A stretch of 64,000 bases of DNA from Sisyra terminalis (Eukaryota; Arthropoda; Insecta; Neuroptera; Sisyridae): the NCBI GenBank assembly GCA_958496175.1, contig OY292280.1, positions 11,160,001-11,224,000 on the forward strand, read 5' to 3'. The notes under the pieces were generated by a model. The model did not search any database. It saw only the letters and a list, made by a program, of their open reading frames with translations, and was not told the DNA's origin. The position numbers and the translations under genes are program-made. Within the stretch, counting starts at the first letter, position 1, and each line of letters opens with the position of its first letter. Below are positions 1-11,700 of the stretch, in pieces.

Positions 1-1090
1 ATAAGGCTCTGAAGAAGTAATTAAAATCCCTTGATCAATAGGGATCTTCTAGCAACGCTAAAAAAAATATTTTTCCGACTATAAATAGAACTATCTATTT
101 ATTTAGTATTACAGTAATGAAAAAAAAAGTTCAATAAATTTATATTTTGCTTATATCTTTTTAAAGAAATAAGAACCATTGTAGACGACCCTGTATCCAG
201 ATCCTTTCGAGTTTTATGGAATCATGAAACAATGCTTCATTAGCCGCATTGTACAAAATTTCTTGATTATCCACTTCATATTATCTTTATAAGTTCAAAT
301 TAAAATTAATTAGAAACTTTTCTACTATGATTTTAAGTACTTGTTTATGGAAGAATTAGTGTTAGAATCCCCAAACTGGAACCTTTTTTTCGTTAGTGGG
401 GTTTTGCTTTACATTACTATACCATCAAATTAAAAGAAAAAAAAATGTAAAACTTATTTATTTGGGTAATTTTTTAGTTCGGTTTGGGTACCTACAAAGT
501 TAACTTATCAGATATTTTAGGTATTTTTGAAAAAAGGATGCTGAATCTATTTAATTCTAAGAACTTACTTCGGAATTTAAATTTCTTGAATTTCCTCTTC
601 TTATAATACTTATAATTTCAAAATAAAATTAATTGGAAACTTTTCTACTTGGATTTTAGGTACTAATTCATGAAATAATTAGTGTAAGAATTCCCAAACT
701 AGGACCTTTTTTTCGAAAGTGGGATTTTACTTAACATTACTGTACTATCAATTGAAAGGAAAAGAGTTGTAAAACCTATTTATTTGAATCCTAAATTCTG
801 TTTGGGTACCTACGAAGTTAACTCTTCAGGTACCTTTGGTACTTTTGAGGATTATATTTTTTTTACTTACGAGGGAATCCAAATTTCTTGACTTTTCACT
901 TCATATTATCTTCAAAAAAAAAAATTAAATGGCACCTTTCTACTATGGTTTTTAGTCCCGGCTTGACGTTCCTGATCCAAGGTTATACCGAAAAAAGGTA
1001 TTAATTTGGATCCTAAATTCGGTTTGGGTACCTATGAAGGGTACCTATGAATTAACCCGCTGGTATTTTAGGTACTTTTTGGGATAGTTG
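1..1090. repeat. Degenerate tandem repeat, ~300-325 bp period
   Basis: Three imperfect head-to-tail units are visible, beginning near 262, 586 and 888. Each starts with a 'cttgattatccacttcatat'-like phrase, continues through 'gaaacttttctact' and 'cccaaactggaacc', and ends in 'gtttgggtacctac'. The third unit is shortened. No coding potential is seen. A short phrase near 965-990 (cgttcctgatccaag) recurs near 25048, so part of it is dispersed elsewhere in the window. Confidence 0.6.
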
Positions 1091-3530
1091 ATAATGAATC
1101 AATTTAGGATGATTACTAGTTATGTAGGTGGTTTATGAAATATTGCCGCAAATTTGTTGATACCTTTTATTTGATACTAGGTATTCATGAATCAACTGAG
1201 GATTTTAGGATTTAAATGTTTAGAATACTTTATTTATCCAGCAAGTCATTGAATTTAGTAGTAGGAGAATTTTGATATTTTTTAAGAAGCAGAAATTTTG
1301 GGGAATTTTTGTTTAGTAAGAAAATGTTTAGTTTTGGTTTTGGTGGGTTTGGCACGGTGCCAGATTGTTGTTTTCAGGCATAAATTAGTGATGTTTCGGG
1401 AAAATAAAATTGATCAGTGGAAAGTCTTACCTTTTTTTTGGCACTGCAAGCTGACTTGAACGAGTTGATCCCAAAGTGTGTGGCTTTGTTGGGAAGAGAA
1501 TTCTATATCATTTGGAAAGTGAAAGAACAGAAAGGCTTTTTGGTAGGAAACGAATTTCGGCGATTTGGGAATGATGCGTAGGTCCCTTGGGGTGGGGACA
1601 CCGATGGGCAACACGTGGTTGTGAATCCAGCTCGGATGACTGAGGATGACGGATGACACAGCAGGTGACGGAGGACCGCTCCTTTCCAAAACGCAATACT
1701 GTTCTTTCCCGATGATATACGGGTGTGATTTAATTTCTGGGAAAATGTCTTACGTTAGCCACTCGCCTCTATTCGCCCAAGAGTCCACACTTTATTTGTG
1801 TTGAGCCTGACAATATTCAGCGCTGTCCAATTGGAACTCCATGTATGTGACGACTGCCGCACCAAGAAACTGAAGAAAAATAAAGCCACGTGAGTGTTTT
1901 CCCCCAAAACAAAACAGAATCGAGAAAATCAACGAAACTTGGACGAGTTTTGTTTTTTGTAAACAGACTGGCAATCGCGACAACACTGAATGTGTGTTCC
2001 CGACGATTTTAGAGGACACAACACACACATACAGGGATAGAAAATTATTCCCGTACTGTCAACATTGAACTGCGCAAATAAAACTTGAAAAAGTCACAAG
2101 ACAAGTTCGTTTCATTTTATTTCTTCACATCTTTTTTAAAAATACTCAAAATTGGCGCGTTGGAAAAAACAAATGAACGCAAAAAAAAATGGCGGACATA
2201 AGTATCCCTCGGCCATCAATTGCGGAAACTGTTGCGTTGCGATCGATTCCCCCAAAAAAACAATCGAAATAATTTCAATGAAAAATCATTTTTTTTCTGT
2301 ATTCTAAATAGAAAATCACTCAGTCAAGGTTTCCCGTCTAAATTTAGCGATTCTAAGTTTGCCAAGTATTGCGCGGGGCGTTAAGACATCAAAAGCGCGC
2401 TAAATTCAAACAATTTCCTCAGATCCAACGGGGAAAGCTTGATAACTTCTCGAACGTGTTTTCCAACCCTCTCAAACCCATCCCGTCTCTCCCGCTTTCT
2501 ATCGATTTTACGTGATATCCCGAGACATTGTAAACGAGTAAATGGACTAACAGTTCAGTTCAATCCACCCTTGAAGCGTTCATTCAACCCCTATCCATCC
2601 ACTACCCCAAAAAAAAAACACCCAAAACTCACCCAATTCTTGCAATTTCGACCCTTGAAACACTCAAGCGAAGTATTTGTTTTCGAGAAATAATATTGCG
2701 AGGATAAAAATAGAAAATGTTGTAATTGTCAAGGGGAATTTCAGTCGTGGGCGACTGAGACAAATAAAAAAGAAATATTTCAGAGGAAAATCATAAACAA
2801 ATGACGAAAAACCGCGACCCCTTTTGATCTCTAATTGAACTATCTGTTTTCAAGACAAATGAAGCACGCGATACACTAGTGGTAAACGTTGTTGACTAAA
2901 AAAAAACAATAGCCACACTTTTATTGAAATTAACATTGCTACCTGATTCATACATCGATAAATCAATCAATATTTATTTTAATGGACATTCTATATAACG
3001 ATTAAGAAAAACGCAAATCAAATCAAACCTCAATTTGACTTCAAGCTTTAAATTTATCAGTGAAACAAAAGAAGCGCGATCAAATTTTATTGTACCCAAC
3101 ATTTTGAATTTCAATTGTTTGAAACAGCATAATTTGAAACCGAATTTCAGTTATACTCAAAAATAACAAACCATCGATGCGGTTTCAACCACAAAACCAC
3201 CTTTGACTTCCACCGAAAACGTACGAGCTTTCACGAAAGCGCGTGATTTAAGTATGGTTTGTTCAGATATTGATAGACTAGTTCAGAGCTTAATATAGAT
3301 TTTTAGTCATAGATTCCTTTTTTATCAACCAAATTGGGCTTAAATTTTGCCTTACTCGTATTTATTTCAATTTATGAAATTTGCTTAGTTTAAAAAAAAA
3401 AAATATTAAGGCTTAGGTAACTCTCCGGCTTCGGTCGACATCTGACCTTCGGTCAAATCTTATTGGACCATATATATTTATTTTACATTAGTTCTAAATA
3501 GATGATAAAATTCAGATCTCAACTTTTATT
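1091..3530. other. Gene-free stretch, locally CpG-richer (1.4-2.5 kb)
   Basis: No conserved protein is recognisable. The part at 1400-2500 is richer in C, G and CpG than its flanks and has several overlapping short open frames on both strands. On the minus strand a plausible splice acceptor (ttcttcag, ~1872) is followed by a donor-like GTAAGA near 1752. A non-coding first exon or promoter of a gene lying to the left is therefore possible, but unproven. The rest is ordinary AT-rich sequence. Confidence 0.3.
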
Positions 3531-3532
3531 AA

Positions 3533-3735
3533 ATAAGAAGACAATTCAGGTTGTTTAGGGTTAAATTTTCAGATTTTAATATTAAATTTATATTGAAACT
3601 AATATATTTTCAGTGATTCAAGAAGCCTGATGAAGTTACGATACGTAACGAAACGTAGCTAATTTGATATTAAAAAATATAAATTAAAAATAAAACGATC
3701 TTAAATAACCTGAATTGTTTTCTTATTTATTATTT
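3533..3735. repeat. Short inverted-repeat element with CTGATGA/GAAA hairpin
   Basis: The ends are inverted copies of each other (gaagacaattcaggttgttt on the left, aacctgaattgttttctt on the right). The middle carries CTGATGA, a 6-bp hairpin (GTTACG/CGTAAC) and GAAAC. Related copies occur at about 43540-43720 (same hairpin, CTGAGGA) and 14590-14730 (termini only), and a half copy lies at 7457-7500. This is a non-autonomous dispersed repeat of unknown superfamily. Confidence 0.6.
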
Positions 3736-3836
3736 CTGAAGTAATAATTCCCAATTGAAGTTTAAAACAAGGAATACAACCCTTAATAACCTTTGCAGGG
3801 GTAGTCACCCCTAGTTTACCCCTATATAAGTCGATA

Positions 3837-4080
3837 GCCAACGAAATTGTGGCTACTTTAACACTAAGTAGGTACAATATTTTGAACTGTAATTCTGTTT
3901 GATAAATATCTGAAACGTACTGTGGTCTTATTTATGTAATATAGTATACAAATGTAGACTATATAAATTCGAATACATGTTAAAACAAATAAAATTCGGA
4001 CGTATTGTCCAGATACTTATTTCGAATGCCAGGCAATTTTCTTCAGTGGTCAAACAACTCAAAGGTCCATAAATGGCATA
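3837..4080. repeat. Single copy of the 177-bp repeat family
   Basis: This sequence matches the units tandemly arrayed at 7637-8170, sharing 'ttttgaac.gtaattctg', 'gtactgtggtct' and 'tatttcgaatgccaagcaat'. The right end matches the flank of the array at 8160-8215 (caaacaactcaaaggtcc). On the minus strand it contains the CTGAAGA, hairpin, GAAA signature described in the findings. Confidence 0.6.
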
Positions 4081-4249
4081 AATATATTTATTATTGATTT
4101 GTCCACAAAATAAAATATGGAATCCACGGAACTACACCAAATTAATGATAATTTCTTATATTATAAGTCCGAAAGAATTCCTCAAATTTTATGATTTTAT
4201 GAAAAAAAATATCTTTATTTATATTTTTTTTTTCATTTATGTATCAATC

Positions 4250-4565
4250 TACCTTATTTATTGGTCTAAAATTGAAATAATTTCGTTTTTTACACTAAAA
4301 TAAAGTACCAAAATTGTCATATCATTTACTGTGCTGTAAGTGGTGTCTAATGCACACATACGCAAATAAGCAACCACCGTGCATGGGTTGGGGGAATATT
4401 GTGCGCATATATGTGGACTAAATGCCATATTCCCCACACCCCACAACAATTGACCAACGATACCTTAAAACATAGTGGACGACTTTTTGTGAAGTATGAA
4501 AAAATGATCGAGCTTGTATACATTTTTAATACGATATTAACTGATACCCGCGACTTCATCAGCGG
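4250..4565. repeat. Dispersed repeat (~310 bp), 'gtggactaaatgccatat' family
   Basis: The same sequence recurs at about 6490-6795 (same orientation), 7138-7440 (inverted) and 13270-13480 (inverted, truncated by the LTR element). Shared phrases include 'catcatttactgtgc.gtaag', 'gtggactaaatgccatat' and 'actgatacccgcgacttc'. Short open frames inside the copies resemble each other only because the DNA is repeated, and I do not treat them as genes. Confidence 0.7.
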
Positions 4566-4645
4566 AACAAAATGACACAAATAATGTTGATTTTATATAA
4601 TGAAATAATTGATTGAATATTTTACATAAATGAATGCTCAAAATA

Positions 4646-5142
4646 AGATTTTTTCGCTGACTTTGAACAGTTATACTGTGTATAATACAATATATAGGAT
4701 ATATTGCGGTCCAATTTATGTAGTATAATTTAACATAATAATATATAAAAATCATACCATAAACATAAATTTGAACAGAAGTTCAAACAAAAATATTCGT
4801 GACGTATTGCCCGGATACGTATTTCGATTGCCAAGCAATCTTCCTCAGTGGTCATCAAGTAGTTTGGATCACTCTGTAACTGCTTTGTGATGATTCACAA
4901 AGCATTAAAGAATCAACAAAGAATCATCACAAAGCAGTTACGGAGTGATCCAAACTACTTGATGACCACTGATGAAGATTGCTTGGCAATTGAAATACGT
5001 ATCTAGGCAATACGTCACGAATATTTTTGTTTGAACTTCTGTTCAAATTTATGTTTATGGTATGATTTTTATATGTTATTATATTAAATTATACTACTTA
5101 AATTGGACCGCAATATATCCTATATATTGTACCATAAATGAA
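4646..5142. mobile_element. Palindromic foldback element (gcagttacggagtgatcc family)
   Basis: The left half is the inverse of the right half almost end to end. The tips read 'aatatataggatatattgcg' and its complement, and the centre lies near 4905-4920. Other copies are at 49851-50280, 50281-50663, 57575-58027 and 63868 to the window end, with a fragment near 51700-51800. Each arm contains CTGANGA, a 6-bp stem (GATTGC/GCAATC), GAAA, and then an ACGTAT/ATACGT stem followed by GTC. It encodes no protein. Confidence 0.75.
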
Positions 5143-6489
5143 TGCATTTTTCTTCTATTACTCCTATCCCTAGCTTCTTTAAAATTGAGTATTCCAGTCC
5201 TCCTTTTAATAAGTCTAACTTTTAAAAACTATCTTCGGTCTTCGCTCAAATCATTTTCCGATGTTGATATTCTATTATAATTTTTTCATAAAATATGATG
5301 CCAATTTCAGGTGATTATTTTAAGTTCAAAAAATGGCTTTTATAAGTGCACATTAGGGTTTATTTTTAGTAATACATTCATCAAATATTATGAATTGATA
5401 AGATCATTTTAATATTTACTTATCAAATATTAATGTAAGTTTTATTTGTGTAAGATAAATGAGTTTTCTTTAACACGATTATTTTTGGTTTGCTGATTTT
5501 GTTTTAAATTAATTCAAATATTGACTCCTTTTAATATTATTAACATACTTTCGAGAAATTGGCTCCAAATTAATTTTCAATTCAAAGATAATCACTGAGA
5601 TAATGACAGAAGATCGTCAGTGGATATACACATGATTTAAGCAAAGACCCAAGACTGACTTTAAAAGCTGGAATTATTAAAAGCAGGAATGGAATACTCT
5701 ATATTAAAGAAGCTAGGGATAGAATTCAACTGTTTGGGATACTAAATTGGCCATCCGGGAGTAAATTGAAGAAAAATGCATTCATTTATGTAAATTATTC
5801 AATCAAATACTTCATTATTTTTAATCAAATTTATTCTAATTTTGTGCTACAAAAGTAATAATTGATGATCCTTTTTACATATATCCGTTATAGTGCTGGC
5901 AGGAAAAATTAATCTTTATAAAAAAATGAGTCAAAAAACGCAAATGTAGGTTGATGGGATGTCAATTAACATTTAGGTTCTTTTTAAGGTTAAAATCTGA
6001 ATACAATTCGATCCTAATTTGAATAAACTCCTTTAAATCCTAAAGAACCAAGTGAAATTTATAATTCCATCCGAACTGAAACAAAAAATTAAGACCTTAT
6101 AGTCTAAAAAATATCCTGGGCCCGATCAAATCCATAGTGCTATGTTAATTTTTTGAAGTTTTTCTTAAGCATAGGATACATTCCCTCCAAATGGAAAAAC
6201 CTTGCATACTTATTGCCCACAAAAATTCAAAATCCAAAAATAAAACATCGAGGTACCAACCTATCTGCTTCGATATTCGAAGCTATTCGAAAAAATCACC
6301 AAAAACGGCGTTAAATGTGGATAAAAATTAATCAAATGTTATCCAAAACGGAATTTGATTTTAGCCCTCACCACTGGCTCCCTAAAGTTAGCTCCCAACT
6401 CAAAACTTTATTACTCATTCGTTGGTCTTGATATTATGAAAAAATACTAATATTTATAGTAAATAACCTTTTAATACCAATAAACCATA
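5143..6489. other. No gene seen; AT-rich sequence
   Basis: I see no conserved ORF, RNA gene or clear element ends in this stretch. A weak inverted relationship links 'ctatccctagcttctttaa' (~5163) and 'ttaaagaagctagggatag' (~5704), with 'aatgaatgcatttttcttc' and its complement outside. The 5143-5790 part may therefore be the interior of a larger degenerate inverted element. Confidence 0.4.
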
Positions 6490-7440
6490 TTTTTTGGGTA
6501 AAAATTGAAATTATTTGGTTTTCTGCAAAAATACAAAGTACCGACATTTTTATATCATTTACTGTGCAGTAAGTGATGTCTATCCCACACATTCACAAGG
6601 AGGCGCACGGTGTTAATGTATAGGGGAAATATTATGTTCGTTTGTGTGGACTAAATGCCATATTGCACACACTATACAACAATTGACCAACGATACCTTA
6701 AAACATGTTGGACTTAAAACATTTGTGAAGTATGAAAGAATGACCGAACCTGTATACATTTTCATACGATATTCACTGATACCCGCGACTTCATTTTCGA
6801 CTAGTTTTACTGAAATTCATTGATTCCAAGGGAAAAAAATCGTACATAAAAATGAGAGGCTTACTTTAGGTTTTATTTCTTTAAGAGTGTTTATTTTTGT
6901 ATAAAAATCAAAAAACCACCAAACAAACAAAATTGACAAACGAATCAGCAAAAAATAATTTTTTTAAATAATCAAAAATCGAGGAGCTAACTTTAGGGAG
7001 CTTATATTATTCTAGTAAATTAAAGGTAAAGTACGGACGGTATATTTGAGGAGATTTTCAGTTATTAAAATATATGAATTTTTTAAAAGACAGAAAAACT
7101 AGGCAATGACATTGTTTATGTGTAATTTTTTTACGTTGACGAAGTCGCGGGTATCAGTTAATATTCTATTAAAAATATATATAAGTTCGGTCATTTTTTC
7201 ATACTTCACAAAAAGTCGTCCAAAATGTTTTAAAATATCGTTGGCCTATTGTTGTAAAGTGTGTGCTATATGGCATTTAGTCCACATATACGCACCAAAA
7301 TTTCCCCAACCCATGAACAGCGGGTACTTATTTGTGTATGTGTGCATTAGGCACCACTTACTGCACAGTAAATAACATGCAATTTTCGGTACTTTATATT
7401 TGTGAAGAAAACCAAATAATTTCAATTTTAGTCAAATAAA
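6490..7440. repeat. Inverted pair of the 'gtggactaaatgccatat' repeat
   Basis: One copy (6490-6795) and an inverted copy (7138-7440) of the repeat described at 4250 flank about 340 bp of AT-rich sequence with no recognisable gene. The pair could be the two arms of one larger element, because the outer ends both match 'aaaattgaaattatttggtt' or its complement. Confidence 0.6.
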
Positions 7441-7636
7441 TATGATAGATTTCAACAAAACGATTTTAAACAACCTGAATTGCCTTCTTATTTATTAGTT
7501 CTGAAGTAATAATTCCCAACTGAAGTTTAAAACAAGGAATACAACCCTGTACAACCTTTGCAGAGGTAGTCACCCCTAGTTTACTCCTATATAAGTCGAT
7601 AGCCGACGAAATTGTGGCTACTTTAACACTAAGTAG

Positions 7637-8170
7637 GTATAATATTTTGAACAGTAATTCTGTTTGTTAAATATATGAAACATACTGTGGTCTAATTTAT
7701 GTAATATAATTTACAAAAGTAGACTATATAAATTCGAAAACATGTTAAAATAAATAAAATTCAGATGTATTGTCCATATACTTATTTCGAATGCCAAGCA
7801 ATTTTCTTCAGTAGTACAATATTTTGAACAGTAATTCTTTTTGTTAAATATATGAAACGTACTGTGGTCTAATTTAAGTAATATAATTTACAAAAGTAGA
7901 CTATATAAATTCGAATACATGTTACAACAATTAAAATTCAGACGTATTGTCCATATACTTATTTCGAATGCCAAGCAATTTTCTTCAGTAGTACAATTTT
8001 TTGACCAGTAATTCTCTTTTTCAAATATATGAAACGTACTGTGGTCTCATTTATGTAATACAATATACAAAAGTAGACTATATAAATTCGAATACATGTT
8101 ACAACAAATAAAATTCAGACGTATTATCCAGATACTTATTTCGAATGCCAAACAATTTCTTCAGTGGTCA
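7637..8170. repeat. Tandem array, three ~177-bp units
   Basis: Three head-to-tail units begin near 7638, 7814 and 7992 (spacing 176 and 178). Each runs from 'tacaatattttgaacagtaa' through 'gtactgtggtctaattta' to 'tttcgaatgccaagcaattt'. On the minus strand each carries CTGAAGA, an imperfect short hairpin and GAAA. A single dispersed copy exists at 3837-4080. The unit size, tandem arrangement and ribozyme-like motif recall animal retrozymes, but the catalytic core is not canonical. Confidence 0.7.
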
Positions 8171-8437
8171 AACAACTCAAAGGTCCATAAATGGCATAAA
8201 TATATTTATTATTGATTCCTATTCTGTAGTTTATCATCAATTTGTTCACAAAATAAAATATGGAATCCACGGAACTACACCAAATTAAGGATAAATTCAT
8301 ATATTATGATTACGAAAGAATTCCTCAAATTTTATGAGTTAATGAAAAACAAATATCTATATTTATGTACCAATCTACCTTATTTTTTTGTCTAAAATTG
8401 AAATTATTTAGTTTTTTACACTAAAATAAAGTACCGA

Positions 8438-8442
<5 letters not shown>

Positions 8443-8478
<36 letters not shown>
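8443..8478. repeat. (TA)n microsatellite at the retroelement junction
   Basis: A pure TA run directly abuts the left LTR, and a shorter TA run follows the right LTR (13261-13269). The retroelement therefore appears to have inserted into a TA tract, which hides the exact target-site duplication. Confidence 0.85.
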
Positions 8479-8482
<4 letters not shown>

Positions 8483-8765
8483 AGTACGTGATTAAAAGTA
8501 CTACTTTAATTTGATTCTAAAAATAATAGATTTTATTTAATTTAAATTTACAATTCAATACTTAATATAATTCATATTGGATTATAATCAATTCTTACCT
8601 AAAAATAATAGAATTGATTAAATGTAGATTCTTCGGGATGGATAAAAATATAGAAAATATCTATTTATTATTAATTTTGACAATTTAGAATCTGTTGGCA
8701 ACGAGATTATTAACTAATCTAGTAGGTAGTGCTTAAATCGAAAATGGGGTATTTTAGATTTATAT
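8479..8765 (-). repeat. 3' LTR of the Ty3/gypsy element
   Basis: It matches 12977-13263 base for base over about 287 bp; the last few bases may belong to the TA-rich target. In element orientation it ends in ACTTACA and begins near TATAAATC, so only the 3' end has the usual CA. A TATA-like run (taaataaaat in element sense) lies about 60 nt before the LTR 3' end. Confidence 0.92.
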
Positions 8766-8775
8766 CTCCCCTGCC
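8766..8775 (-). other. Polypurine tract (plus-strand primer)
   Basis: In element sense the sequence GGCAGGGGAG lies immediately upstream of the 3' LTR. This is the position and composition expected of the RNase H-resistant primer for plus-strand synthesis. Confidence 0.7.
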
Positions 8776-8786
8776 GAATGACTCTT

Positions 8787-11700
8787 TTAATTCCCTGAAT
8801 TAAAAGAGTATGGAAGTAATTTGTTTACATGGTGTTTACTGCTCCCTTCTTTTTTCTTATCTTCTACTTCATACATCGTACTTGATATTTTCTTCTTTAC
8901 TCGAAATGGACCTTCTCGAATTTCTTCTAGCTTATTCCTATTCAATTTATTTCCTTTAGTGACAAAGACCAGATCTCCTACTTTAATTTCTTTATCTGAC
9001 CTTCTTTTGTCTATTCTTTTCTTATTTTTCTTGAAACTCTCTTCTGAGTATAGTACTGCTAGTCTTCTGTCTTCTTCTAAATTTCTTTTTATTTGCAATT
9101 CTTCTGGAACCACTTCAGACCATTTTCCATATAGCAAATATGATGGAGGGAATCTCGTAGAAGTATGCACTGTATTATTGTATTCCTCTGTGCATTTTTT
9201 TGCCAATTTCGACCATGGTTCTGTGCGTCCATCTTCATTCATCCTGCATCTTATTCTATTAACGAGTGTTTGATTTAAACGCTCGTTAAGGCCATTTGAT
9301 TGCGGATTATCCACTGCCGTGAAGATCAGCTCTATATTACACTTATTAGCATATTCTTTGAATTTATTTGATTTGAATGCACCAAATTGATCAACCAGTA
9401 ATTTTTTTATTTTGTTTTCTTTTGCAATAGGATTGATGAGTTTGATATAGTCTTCTGCATGCTGACCCTTAGCCGTTAGTATCCATGCATATCTAGAAAA
9501 ATGATCAACCAGCAGATGCATGTATTTCTTTGACGATTTGTTACCACCAAAACCTCCAATTGTGTCCAAAGACATTATTTCAAATGGCTCTGTTGCTGGT
9601 CCCAATTTCGACAAATATCCTATCGGTCTCATTCTTCTAGATTTATTTTTTATACAAATCTGGCAATTTTTACAATATTCACTAATAATTTTGTCCATGT
9701 TCTTGAAATAATAATAAGGTCTTAGTTTTAGTAATAATTGTTTACTTCCGATATGTCCATAGAATTTGTGGGTTTTCTCTATTAATTCTAAGCCCATTTC
9801 TTTAGATACATAAATTCTTTTTCTGTTTCCAATATTTTTAAAGTTTATATTACCTTCTTTTATTATATTTTTTTCTTGTTTTATTTCATTTTTGATTTTT
9901 GATTGATCTTCATATATCTTTTCTATTTTTATCATGTTTAGTAACTTTAAACAATCCTCTTCGTTCTCAAAACTTTCCAGTATTGGATTCCTTGACAATG
10001 CATCTGCTTCTATATTTTCTGAACCTTTTTTATATATTATTTTAAAATTATATTGTGATAAATACAAAATCAAATCTCCTAAAGGTTCGTCCGTTCTAGA
10101 TTTGGATTTCAGATTCAGTAATGGTTTGTGATCTGACGTTACTAAAAATTCTTTACCGATTAAATAATATTGCCAGTATCGAATCGCTTCCTTAATTGCC
10201 AAACATTCAAGGTAAATTATTTCTTTCTTCGCTTGACCAGGTGTCAGTTTCTTAGAAAAATATCCTATTGGGTGTAGTATTCCGTCTTCTTGAGTTTGTT
10301 TTATCACCGCTCCTAGTCCTTGACGGCTAGCATCTACTTCTATAACCATATCCTTGTCCCTGTCATAAATAGCTAAAATCGGTGACGAACATAAGTATTC
10401 TTTAATATCCTTAAATGCTTTCTCGCATTCATCTGTCCATTCGAATTTGACATCTTTCTTCAGTAGTTTGTGTAATGGTTCTAGTCTTTGAGTGCAGTGA
10501 TCTATGAATCTTCTGTAAAAATTTATTTTGCCTAATATCTGTCGCACCATTTTTTTTGTTCTTGGACGTTCAAATTCTTTGATTGCCACCAGGTTGTCAT
10601 TTATAGGGTGAACTCTTCCGTTTTCTATTACATGTCCCAAAAATTTGATAGATCGTTTAGCGAAATTGCATTTGCTAAGTTTCAATTTCACTCCTTCCTT
10701 TTTTAATGCTTCGAAAAGTGATTGCAAATGTTTAATATGTTGATCGAAAGACTTCGAAAAAACCAAAATATCATCTATATAGTTAATACAAAATTCATCT
10801 AATCCATTTTTCCTAATTATAGACGCTAATGCTCTCTGAAATATGGCTGGAGAATTTTTAAAACCAAATGGTAGTACCTTCCATTGCCAATGCCCTTTCT
10901 GTGTTATGAACGCCGTCTTCTTCCGATCCTTCAATCTGATAGGTATTGACCAAAACGCAGAGTTAATATCCACTGCTGTGAACCATTTGCATTCATTTAC
11001 ATTCTCCACAATGTCATCAATCCTCGGAAAAGGCTGCGCTTCTGGTACTACTATCTTGTTTAATTCTGTGTAGTCGACCACTAATCGCGTTCTTCGTCCA
11101 TCTTCTTTTTTGTATGCAAGTGTTACTGGGGAAGCAAACGGTGAATTGGTTTCTTCTATCATACCTTTTTCTAGAAGTTTTGATATTTGGGATTCTATTT
11201 CCACCCTATCAGGATAAGAACATCTGTACGGTTTTTTAGAAATGAATCTATCTTCTTTTAATTTTATTTGTGCTTCCGCATTCCCTATAGTTCCCATGTC
11301 AAATTTATCTTTAGCAAAGCATTCCTGGAATTTATCTATTATTTCTTTAATTTTCTCTTTCTTATTTTCTTCTGAATGGTTTAATTCTTCTTTACAAAAA
11401 CTTTTTATAACATTTTTATTAATTATAACTTCCTTTTTTTCTATATTGTTTTCATTAATTTCTTCTTCTTTTAATTGTTTTATGTCAATTATTTCATTTT
11501 TCCATTTTTGTTTGATTTGCAAATTCTCGTCTTGAATGAGTTTGAATTTTTTTATTGCATCCAAGCCAAGTAATAAATTATAGTTGAAATTATTATTTTT
11601 TACAACTATAACTTCTATGCCTTCTTCAATTTTTCCGATTTTCAAGTGAATTTTCGCCCGGTTTTTACTAAAGTCCACACCATTTATAGTTTTTAATAAA

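Noticed and set aside
4347..4580. Similar short proteins encoded at 4347-4580 (minus) and 7106-7375 (plus)
   Set aside because: Both are translations of the same dispersed repeat; the similarity follows the DNA and shows no protein-level constraint.
7637..8170. CRISPR-like array
   Set aside because: The units are 177 bp, contiguous and without unique spacers, in a eukaryotic genome.
8821..11535. Several plus-strand ORFs of 60-150 codons inside the retroelement
   Set aside because: They are antisense shadows of pol.
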